Assembly: GCA_035291645.1 (NCBI GenBank)
Contig: DATDRQ010000207.1
Location: 1-13,786 of the forward strand
Length of the DNA stretch: 13,786 bases
Direction of reading: 5' to 3'
DNA from: DATDRQ01 sp035291645
GTDB taxonomy: Bacteria; Chloroflexota; Anaerolineae; Anaerolineales; UBA4823
This document shows, one piece after another, positions 1 through 5,827 of this stretch. The stretch's first letter is position 1. Each line of letters begins with the position of its first letter. The position numbers and the translations under genes were made by a program. The notes below the pieces were generated by a model. That model searched no databases. It worked only from the letters and a program-made list of their open reading frames with translations, and was not told the DNA's origin.

Positions 1-1
1 C

Positions 2-217
2 CAGGTGAAAGAGGCCAATGTCCTGGTATTTCCTTCTCTGGAAGCAGCCAATATTGCTTATAAGCTCTTGGCCCGGCTGGGGAACGCTCAGGCGATCGGG
101 CCGATCTTGCTCGGGATGGGGGCGCCGATCCACGTACTCCAAACGGGGGATGAAGTACGGGACATTGTCAACATCGCCGCGGTGGCTGTGATGGACGCCG
201 CTAGCCGCGAAGCGTGA
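2..217 (+). CDS. maeB: NADP-dependent malic enzyme, C-terminal end (partial)
   Basis: This is the last 71 codons of a gene that begins upstream of the window. The readable part matches the end of the phosphotransacetylase-like domain found at the C-terminus of MaeB-type malic enzymes: NVLVFPSLEAANIAYKLL, then GPILLGMGAPIHVLQ, then VRDIVNIAAVAV. True phosphate acetyltransferases usually have a P-I/V-N-D-L-S-R-G stretch where this protein has PIHVLQ, which favours malic enzyme. In MaeB the N-terminal domains oxidatively decarboxylate malate to pyruvate with NADP, and the C-terminal domain is regulatory and not catalytic as a transacetylase; none of the catalytic part is visible here. The GTG at position 5 is internal and should not be taken as a start. 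The gene converges on the minus-strand gene to its right. Confidence 0.8.
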   Translation, partial: QVKEANVLVFPSLEAANIAYKLLARLGNAQAIGPILLGMGAPIHVLQTGDEVRDIVNIAAVAVMDAASREA

Positions 218-274
218 TCCTTATCCTGCCGTTTTTACCCGAACAGTCAATCTGAAAATTCAGGAGTTTAGGAA

Positions 275-305
275 TGTTGTGTGCGGGCTTCGCCCGCACA
301 CAACA
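275..305. terminator. Strong hairpin, probable bidirectional terminator
   Basis: A perfect 14-bp inverted repeat (275-288 paired with 292-305) closes on a 3-nt loop, TTC. Beyond one mismatch the pairing continues weakly outward (271-273 with 307-309). The core is GTGCGGGC/GCCCGCAC. It lies in the gap between two convergent genes (ends at 217 and 388), where transcripts from both strands would need to stop. Neither side carries a clear T-run, so intrinsic termination may be inefficient, or the hairpin may mainly protect 3' ends. A REP-like repeat is an alternative, but only one copy is visible here. Confidence 0.6.
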
Positions 306-387
306 CTCCTTATTAACCTATTGCGAACAGATACGAAAAAAGCGGCCTGCCTGACCATTATGACGCCGATCTGATCCGCGGAAGTTT

Positions 388-1830
388 CTAACTCGCGAAA
401 GATTCCCTGCCATCGTATGCCCCAGCAAGGTTGAAATAACTGTCAAAGTCGGGGTTCCAGCCAAGGGGGGTATATTCCCCCGAGGAAGGGTTCTGGGTAT
501 ATGTGCCTTTATATTCCTTGCGCTGGATCGCCCTGAGGGCTTCGCCAAGCAAATCGATATCTTCAAAAGAGTTATACAGGCCAAACGAGATGCGTACCAG
601 TCCGGGCATGTCGGATTTATCGCCGGCAAGCATGCGGACGCGCACATTGCTCGCTGCTTCTGGATCGATATCGAGCAGGTGAAGGATGTACGGGTGCGCG
701 CAAAAACAGCCGCTGCGTACCCCAATGGCGTACTCGTAGCCCAATATGGAGGCGACCAAGAAATGGGAAAGTTGGTCGACCTGGAAAGGGATCACACCCA
801 GTCGAGAGTCTGCCCGGGCGGGTTCGGGGTCTCCGTATAGGGTGATCCCAGGGATTTCTCGAAGTACTTCCAGGGCGTAAGCGGTCAGTTCAGCCTCGTG
901 CGCAGCGACCGACTCCATCCCGACTTCCTGCAACTGGTGGATGGCTGCCGCCAATGCCACTGCGCCGATCGTGTTTGGGCTGCCCGCTTCCTCACGGTCC
1001 GGAGGTCCAGACCAGGTAACGTCGTCCAGGGTGACGATTTCCACCGTCCCGCCTCCGCTCATATCCGGGTCACCTGTCTCGAAGGTATCCCGCCGGCCGA
1101 TCAAGGCGCCTGTCCCGAATGGGGCGTATAGCTTGTGGCCAGAGATCGCCACGTAATCGAGGTGAGCCGGATCGTCAAGTACGCCCATATCAATCCGGCG
1201 GTGGGGAGCGAGCTGGGCGCAATCGACGGCGATCTGCGCTCCCATTGCGTGGGTTTTTTCCGCCAGGCGGTGGATGGGATTCAGAATTCCGGTGACATTG
1301 CTCGCTCCCGTGATCGTGACTAGAGCCACCCGACCGCCATAGCGCTGCAGTTGGGCGTCGAAATCCGCTTCATCCAGATACCCCTCGGGGGTCAAATGGA
1401 CGTGGACCGTCTGCGCCATATTGCGCCAGGGAAGATCGTTCGAATGGTGTTCCATCCCGCTGGTCAAGACCACATTCCTCTCCTGGGAGAACGGGAAACG
1501 CCGGGCCAGCTTGTTAAGGGCTTCCGTGGTGTTCTTGCCGAAAATGCAGACATGCTGAACCGGCTCAGCGCCGACAAAGTTCAAGACGACCTGCCGGGCT
1601 TCTTCGTAGGCGTGGGTGGAGATCTGGCTCTTGTACCCCGTCCCACGGTGGACACTGCTATAAACTTCCATAAAGCGGTTAACCACCTGTTGGACCGAAA
1701 GCAAGGGTGGGGTGGAGGCTGCATTATCCAGGTTTATGTAACGGTGATAGGTTCCATCCAGGGTCGGCACCGTGAGATTGACGCCGATGAAGAGCTGTTC
1801 GAACCGATTGTTTGTGGTAGGTCTGGTCAT
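388..1830 (-). CDS. Class V aminotransferase, cysteine desulfurase-like (SufS/CsdA type)
   Basis: A 480-residue PLP enzyme of the aminotransferase class V fold. Visible hallmarks are LDNAAST (34-40), TTEALN (101-106), the EHHSN motif stacking on the cofactor (127-131), VDCAQ with the PLP-binding Asp203, and the Schiff-base lysine in SGHKLYAPFGTGAL (Lys233). The active-site loop RSGCFCAHP (372-380) puts Cys377 where SufS has its persulfide-forming cysteine, with an extra Cys375. Cysteine desulfurases turn cysteine into alanine plus enzyme-bound persulfide for Fe-S cluster or thiocofactor synthesis; that substrate is inferred. At 480 residues it is longer than typical SufS (about 400), mainly through N- and C-terminal extensions. 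The start at 1830 has an AAGGA ribosome site 6 nt upstream. No suf/isc partner genes are adjacent, so a related lyase or other class V activity is possible. It is divergent from the mraZ operon. Confidence 0.75.
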   Translation of the reverse strand: MTRPTTNNRFEQLFIGVNLTVPTLDGTYHRYINLDNAASTPPLLSVQQVVNRFMEVYSSVHRGTGYKSQISTHAYEEARQVVLNFVGAEPVQHVCIFGKNTTEALNKLARRFPFSQERNVVLTSGMEHHSNDLPWRNMAQTVHVHLTPEGYLDEADFDAQLQRYGGRVALVTITGASNVTGILNPIHRLAEKTHAMGAQIAVDCAQLAPHRRIDMGVLDDPAHLDYVAISGHKLYAPFGTGALIGRRDTFETGDPDMSGGGTVEIVTLDDVTWSGPPDREEAGSPNTIGAVALAAAIHQLQEVGMESVAAHEAELTAYALEVLREIPGITLYGDPEPARADSRLGVIPFQVDQLSHFLVASILGYEYAIGVRSGCFCAHPYILHLLDIDPEAASNVRVRMLAGDKSDMPGLVRISFGLYNSFEDIDLLGEALRAIQRKEYKGTYTQNPSSGEYTPLGWNPDFDSYFNLAGAYDGRESFAS

Positions 1831-1962
1831 GCGCCGTCCTTAGCTAAAGGTTAAGTAGAACGTAAGAGTATTGAAGAACTCCTTAGCAGACATTTTGGAT
1901 CTAAATAATGGGATTTACAATTCTGAAAGGTGGGGGAATTTGATGAAAAAGGAGAATATTAC

Positions 1963-1991
1963 TTGCATTTTAGTTGGTTTTCGTATATACT
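1963..1991 (+). promoter_or_regulatory. Sigma70-like promoter of the mraZ/dcw operon
   Basis: A -35 box TTGCAT (1963-1968) and a -10 box TATACT (1986-1991) are separated by exactly 17 nt. Transcription would start at about 1997-1999, just before the MraZ boxes and about 74 nt before the mraZ ATG. It lies inside the open reading frame that extends upstream of mraZ, which argues that the upstream extension is not translated. This arrangement mirrors the mra promoter of E. coli. Confidence 0.7.
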
Positions 1992-2002
1992 GTGTTTACT
2001 TG

Positions 2003-2027
2003 TGGGTAAATGTGGATCAAAGTGGAG
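2003..2027 (+). promoter_or_regulatory. MraZ operator: three direct repeats with 10-bp period
   Basis: Three boxes, TGGGT (2003-2007), TGGAT (2013-2017) and TGGAG (2023-2027), each preceded by G, recur at exactly 10-bp intervals with 5-nt spacers. Known MraZ binding sites are TGGGN-type repeats with 5-nt spacers, and in mollicutes AAAGTG-type repeats; the last box here reads AAAGTGGAG. The position immediately downstream of the predicted transcription start fits autorepression by MraZ. Binding is inferred from pattern and location. Confidence 0.75.
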
Positions 2028-2049
2028 CGCCGGGAGACCGGCGTTCCGC
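2022..2049 (+). promoter_or_regulatory. GNRA-capped hairpin in the mraZ leader
   Basis: Positions 2022-2033 can pair with 2038-2049 (12 bp, including two G-U pairs) around a GAGA tetraloop (2034-2037); the inner six pairs CGCCGG/CCGGCG are perfect. It lies in the predicted 5' untranslated leader, overlaps the third MraZ box, and ends 22 nt before the mraZ ATG. No T-run follows, so it is not an obvious terminator. It may stabilise the mRNA or affect translation of mraZ, which has no strong Shine-Dalgarno sequence. The role is unproven. Confidence 0.5.
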
Positions 2050-2071
2050 CATTAAACAACTCGTAGAACAT

Positions 2072-2515
2072 ATGTTCCTGGGACAATATCAGCACAGCAT
2101 CGACGAGAAAGGCCGCCTCACCGTCCCGGTTCGCTATCGGGAGAAGCTGGCCGCGGAAGGGGCCTATGTCACTATGGGTTTTGACCACAATTTGATGTTG
2201 TTAACTGTGCCAGCGTTCAACAAATTATCGGTTAAGGTCAACCGGATGAGTCTAACGAACCCACGCGCCCGAGATTTAAGGAGGTGGTTGTTTTCTCGGG
2301 CAGAACTGGTATCGGTAGACCGGGCCGGCAGGATCTTGATCCCGCAATTCTTAAGAGAAGCGGTTAACCTGGATGGCGAAGCTATCTTCGTCGGGGCGGG
2401 TGAATATGTAGAAATCTGGGCGCCTCCATTCTGGTCCGGTCAAAATGTCCAGATGCTTGCGACTGAGACCGACGACCTTTTATTCATGGACCTGGATCTC
2501 TCGCCTGGCGATTGA
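2072..2515 (+). CDS. mraZ: Transcriptional regulator MraZ
   Basis: A 147-residue MraZ of normal family length, with the two AbrB-like DNA-binding half-motifs: DEKGR at 11-15 and VDRAGRILIP at 82-91. MraZ is a ring-forming DNA-binding protein that represses its own dcw operon by binding TGGG-type repeats downstream of the promoter; matching repeats lie at 2003-2027. The start at 2072 gives the canonical N-terminus MFLGQYQHSIDEKGRL. The frame stays open upstream to 1871, but that segment has no family similarity and contains the promoter. The ribosome binding site is poor (no G-rich stretch at the right distance), which is unusual for a leading operon gene and may relate to the leader hairpin. 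First gene of the cluster. Confidence 0.95.
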   Translation: MFLGQYQHSIDEKGRLTVPVRYREKLAAEGAYVTMGFDHNLMLLTVPAFNKLSVKVNRMSLTNPRARDLRRWLFSRAELVSVDRAGRILIPQFLREAVNLDGEAIFVGAGEYVEIWAPPFWSGQNVQMLATETDDLLFMDLDLSPGD

Positions 2516-2517
2516 GG

Positions 2518-2540
2518 CTGCCAGTCGGATCTTCTGGCAG
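2518..2540 (+). promoter_or_regulatory. Small inverted repeat between mraZ and rsmH
   Basis: CTGCCAG (2518-2524) and CTGGCAG (2534-2540) form a perfect 7-bp stem with a 9-nt loop, starting 2 nt after the mraZ stop and ending 16 nt before the preferred rsmH ATG. There is no T-run, so termination is unlikely. It might tune expression between mraZ and rsmH, or be incidental. Confidence 0.3.
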
Positions 2541-2556
2541 GCATTCTCTGACCAGT

Positions 2557-3492
2557 ATGAGCGAACCAACGCCTCACCAGCCTGTTCTTTACAATGAAAT
2601 TATACACGCATTAAAGCCGCGCAGCCCAGGTCGCTACGTGGACGGGACGCTTGGCGCAGGCGGGCATGCCCGCGGGATCCTGGAAGCGAGCCAGCCAGAG
2701 GGCCTCTTATTGGGGATGGATGTCGACCCAGAGGCTCTCGATATTGCCCGCAAGAATTTGCAACTGTTTGATGATCGAGTGATCCTGGTGCGAGCCTCCT
2801 ATGCGGATTTGAGCGTGCAATTGGATGCCCTGGGTTGGGACTCAGTCAGCGGTATCCTGCTCGATTTGGGTCTTTCATCGATGCAGCTGGGCAGTGCCGA
2901 ACGCGGTTTTTCCTTCCAGATCGATGCGCCCTTAGACATGCGGTTCGACCCGCAGTCTCCGTTATCGGCTGATGATTTGGTCAACCGATTGCCTGAGCAA
3001 GAACTGGCTGACATTCTATTCAAGTATGGAGAGGAACGTCGCTCTCGCCAGATAGCAAAGGCGATCGTGCAGGTCCGACCTATCCATAGAACCCGGGAGT
3101 TGGCGCAGGTGGTTGGCTCGGCGTCGCATAGCAGCCCCACCGGTATACACCCGGCCACCAGAACCTTTCAAGCTTTGCGAATCGCTGTAAACAAGGAATT
3201 GGAGGCGGTTGAAGTGGTCCTACCTCAAGCGGTATCAAGACTGTCTCCGGGTGGCAGGTTAGCGGTGATCTCATTTCACTCTTTGGAAGACCGGATCGTA
3301 AAACGCTTCTTCCGCCAGGAAAGCACAGATTGCCTCTGCCCTCCCAGGCAGCCGGTCTGTACCTGTGGACACCGGGCTACGATCACAGAGATCGCCCGGC
3401 GACCCGTGCGACCGTCTGAGGAGGAAGTCCAAACTAACCCACGTTCCCGCAGCGCAAGGCTGCGCGTCGCCGAGAAACTCGAGGCACAATGA
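2557..3492 (+). CDS. rsmH: 16S rRNA (cytosine1402-N4)-methyltransferase RsmH
   Basis: A 311-residue SAM-dependent methyltransferase (formerly MraW) that methylates N4 of C1402 in the ribosomal P site. Motifs in order: HQPVLYNEI (7-15), the SAM-binding DGTLGAGGH (29-37), GMDVDP (53-58), LDLGLSSMQL (102-111), GFSF (117-120), DMRFDP (127-132), HPATRTFQALRIAVN (198-212), ISFHSLEDRIVK (238-249) and NPRSRSARLR (294-303). A CLC...CTC cysteine cluster (Cys259, 261, 268, 270) lies before the end, as in many Gram-positive-type RsmH proteins. The ATG at 2557 is chosen because family similarity starts there; an in-frame TTG at 2512 overlapping the mraZ stop would add 15 unlike residues. Neither start has a good ribosome site. 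It follows mraZ by 41 nt, the usual dcw order. Confidence 0.95.
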   Translation: MSEPTPHQPVLYNEIIHALKPRSPGRYVDGTLGAGGHARGILEASQPEGLLLGMDVDPEALDIARKNLQLFDDRVILVRASYADLSVQLDALGWDSVSGILLDLGLSSMQLGSAERGFSFQIDAPLDMRFDPQSPLSADDLVNRLPEQELADILFKYGEERRSRQIAKAIVQVRPIHRTRELAQVVGSASHSSPTGIHPATRTFQALRIAVNKELEAVEVVLPQAVSRLSPGGRLAVISFHSLEDRIVKRFFRQESTDCLCPPRQPVCTCGHRATITEIARRPVRPSEEEVQTNPRSRSARLRVAEKLEAQ

Positions 3493-3577
3493 CATTGGCA
3501 CTACTCTTGCAAGAATACTTGGAGCAAATTGGTAGAGACCAATCCTCATGCTTTCCATGTAATTGCCGGAGGAGTCC

Positions 3578-4060
3578 ATGAACCGTGTACAGTACCTGAC
3601 ACAGGCTTACCACCAGGCGCCCTGGCGAAAACAACTTCAATATATCGGGCTGTTTCTCATGGGCCTGATCCTGGTGGCACTGGTGGCGGGGATTTACCTG
3701 AGCGTCACTGCACGGGCTGCGACAGTCGGTCGGGATATCCAGAAGATGCACGACGAGATTGAGATCACCGAACGGGAGATAGAAGACCTAAAGACCGAAC
3801 TGGCCTTAATTACCTCTAACCGGAAGATGGAAGAGAGGGCTGGCCAGCTAGGTTTTCATCCTGTATCGGCTGAAGAACTGGCGTACGTCGACTTGCCCGG
3901 ATTCACCAAGCCTAACCAGGTGACTCTGGCGCTTTCCCCGAGCCCGCGTGTAGCCGGCGCCTCGGTACTTTCACCGGAATATACGCAATCTCTATTCGAA
4001 TGGCTGCGGGAGCGAGTATTCGAACCAGCTGCTCCCCTGATGATCGAGGGACTCCCATGA
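3578..4060 (+). CDS. ftsL: FtsL/DivIC-like cell division protein
   Basis: A 160-residue bitopic membrane protein. A short basic cytoplasmic N-terminus (1-21) is followed by one transmembrane helix (about 22-42), a heptad-rich coiled coil (about 50-80) and the motif MEERAGQLGFHPVS (84-97) typical of the FtsL/DivIC family. These proteins scaffold the septal synthase FtsW-FtsI together with FtsQ/DivIB. After the motif there is an extra tail of about 60 residues, ending in an amphipathic-looking segment around SLFEWLRERVFEP. The start at 3578 is supported by a strong GGAGGAG ribosome site (3568-3574); an in-frame TTG at 3563 lies upstream of it. Its stop overlaps the ftsI start (ATGA). Identification rests on topology, motif and position between rsmH and ftsI; sequences in this family diverge quickly. 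Confidence 0.85.
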   Translation: MNRVQYLTQAYHQAPWRKQLQYIGLFLMGLILVALVAGIYLSVTARAATVGRDIQKMHDEIEITEREIEDLKTELALITSNRKMEERAGQLGFHPVSAEELAYVDLPGFTKPNQVTLALSPSPRVAGASVLSPEYTQSLFEWLRERVFEPAAPLMIEGLP

Positions 4061-5820
4061 CCAGCGAAAATACCTGGCGTTACACCACTCTCGGGCTGCT
4101 GCTCACCGCGTTCGCACTGTTTATCGTTGTGCAAATACTGCGGATCCAGCTTAGCCCACAGGCAGAAGTCTTTCGTAACCGTGGAGAGATTTATTCGGGC
4201 AGTTGGCGGACACTGGTCCCGGCACGCGGCCAGATCTATGACCGGTGGGGGCATCAGCTGGCAGGCAACACGACCGTATACGAAGTGGGGGTTGAACTCA
4301 CCTATGTTCAGAATCCCTCGACGATCGCCCTGGCATTAAATGCAGTCACCGGTAGTGAATATGATAAAGTGTTTGCCCTGGCGAGCCAGGAGCCTTCGGA
4401 CGAAGCAGTCTACGCGCGGCTTGCAGATTTCGTTACTGAGGAGCAAAAAGCCAAGTTGGAACAGCTGGCGGCTGAAATGCAGACAGCTTACGGCAGAAGC
4501 AAGGAAAAGGAACGCCCCAGCCTGGCTGGGCTGCGTTATATTCCCCATCTTCAAAGAAGCTATCCGGAAAAGGATCTGGCCTCCAACATCCTGGGTTTTG
4601 TAAACCGGGAAGGCAAAGGCTTCTTTGGGATCGAAGAACAGTTCAATGATGAACTGGCCGGTGATCCTCAAACGGTCTGGGTGCCTGCAGATCCCAACCG
4701 GGTTGAGGAGCTGCCGGAGGTGCCAGATGGCGCCAGCCTGATCCTGACCATCGACCGGGCGGTGCAGGCAGAAATCGAGGGCATCCTGGACCAGGCGATC
4801 GATGAGAGCGGCTCAGAGGCAGGGACGATCGTCGTGATGGACCCAAGCAACGGAGAGATCCTGGCGATGGCAACCACGCCGCGCCTGGATCTGAACGAAT
4901 TCTGGCGCTACGGGGAGATCTTCGTCGATTCGACTCCTTTTAACCGGGCGGTGAGTAAGATTTACGAGCCCGGCTCGGTTTTCAAAGTCCTTACCATGGC
5001 CTCGGCGCTGGACAACGGCAGCGTCAAACCAGATACCCCCTTCCTGGATACAGGCGCTATCGAAGTAGGGGGAACGGTCATCATCAACTGGAACAGCGGC
5101 GCCTGGGGTCCTCAGGATATGCTGGGCTGCTTGCAGCATTCTTTGAACGTGTGCCTGGCCTGGGTGGCTACCCAGCTGGGGACCAACGATTTCTACAATT
5201 ACCTGCAGGGCTTCGGGATCGGGCACCTGACCGGAGTCGACCTGGCCGGGGAGAACCCGGGCCGGCTGAAGCTGCCGGGCGACAGCGATTGGTATGAAGC
5301 TGACCTGGGGACAAATTCCTTCGGTCAAGGCGTGGCGGTGACGCCGGTCCAGATGGTTATGGCGGTGTCGGCTATCGCCAACGAAGGAAAAATGGTTGTG
5401 CCGCGCATCGTGTTGTCCATGATCGACCAAGGGCACCAGTACAACACCTCTACGCAAGTTGCCGGGATGCCGATCACGCAAGAAAGTGCCCAGACCCTCA
5501 CGAACATGCTGGCGACTTCATTGGAGGTAGAATCTTCGGTGGCCCTCATCGAGGGGTACCGGGTGGCAGGCAAAACCGGCACGGCAGAGATCCCGACCCC
5601 GTTTGGATACACCAGCAGCCAGACTCACGCTTCGTTTGTCGGTTGGGGACCGGTGGATGATCCCCAGTTTCTGGTGTATATCTGGTTGGAAAAACCATCC
5701 GTTTCCCCCTGGGGCTCTGTCGTCGCTGCTCCCGTATTCAAGCAAGTGGTCGAGCGCCTGGTCGTCTTACTGAATATTCCCCCGGATGATGTTCGCCAGC
5801 GGATGATGGACAGTAATTAA
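4057..5820 (+). CDS. ftsI: Peptidoglycan transpeptidase, class B PBP (FtsI/PBP2)
   Basis: A 587-residue septal transpeptidase that crosslinks stem peptides of new peptidoglycan. A signal-anchor helix spans about 9-28. The pedestal domain begins with ARGQIYDRWGHQLAGN (56-71). The penicillin-binding domain shows all three active-site motifs: SxxK at EPGSVFK (Ser307, Lys310), SxN at HSLN (Ser362-Asn364) and KTG at AGKTGTAE (Lys506). There is no C-terminal PASTA domain, so it resembles FtsI/PBP2 more than SpoVD/PBP2x types that carry PASTA repeats. The start at 4057 overlaps the ftsL stop by ATGA and has GAGGGA 5 nt upstream; the frame is open further upstream to 4000 inside ftsL. Its predicted partner, the SEDS polymerase FtsW, is encoded later in the same cluster. 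murE, usually the next gene, is missing; murF follows after 7 nt. Confidence 0.93.
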   Translation: MTSENTWRYTTLGLLLTAFALFIVVQILRIQLSPQAEVFRNRGEIYSGSWRTLVPARGQIYDRWGHQLAGNTTVYEVGVELTYVQNPSTIALALNAVTGSEYDKVFALASQEPSDEAVYARLADFVTEEQKAKLEQLAAEMQTAYGRSKEKERPSLAGLRYIPHLQRSYPEKDLASNILGFVNREGKGFFGIEEQFNDELAGDPQTVWVPADPNRVEELPEVPDGASLILTIDRAVQAEIEGILDQAIDESGSEAGTIVVMDPSNGEILAMATTPRLDLNEFWRYGEIFVDSTPFNRAVSKIYEPGSVFKVLTMASALDNGSVKPDTPFLDTGAIEVGGTVIINWNSGAWGPQDMLGCLQHSLNVCLAWVATQLGTNDFYNYLQGFGIGHLTGVDLAGENPGRLKLPGDSDWYEADLGTNSFGQGVAVTPVQMVMAVSAIANEGKMVVPRIVLSMIDQGHQYNTSTQVAGMPITQESAQTLTNMLATSLEVESSVALIEGYRVAGKTGTAEIPTPFGYTSSQTHASFVGWGPVDDPQFLVYIWLEKPSVSPWGSVVAAPVFKQVVERLVVLLNIPPDDVRQRMMDSN

Positions 5821-5827
5821 ACCAACG

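Noticed and set aside
1351..1854. Plus-strand open frame of 167 codons opposite the aminotransferase gene
   Set aside because: The minus-strand product has clear PLP motifs over the same bases, while this frame gives no recognisable protein and lacks a good ribosome site.
1930..1935. A GTGGGG run upstream of the mraZ promoter as another MraZ box
   Set aside because: It is single, lies upstream of the -35 box and has no partner at 10-bp spacing, unlike the array at 2003-2027.
1831..1960. Promoter for the minus-strand aminotransferase gene
   Set aside because: Only weak candidates were found on the minus strand (for example TTTCAG-17-TTTAGA), too poor to call; a promoter must still lie here or nearby.
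1871..2071. In-frame upstream extension of mraZ by 67 codons
   Set aside because: It has no MraZ similarity, contains the predicted promoter, operator and leader hairpin, and the ATG at 2072 gives the canonical MFLGQY N-terminus.
3489..3519. Possible internal promoter before ftsL (ATGACA ... AATACT)
   Set aside because: The spacer is 19 nt and the -10 match is weak; position alone does not support it.
4813..5481. Minus-strand open frame of 222 codons opposite ftsI
   Set aside because: His/Arg-rich, shadow-like translation over the transpeptidase domain; no motif and no promoter context.
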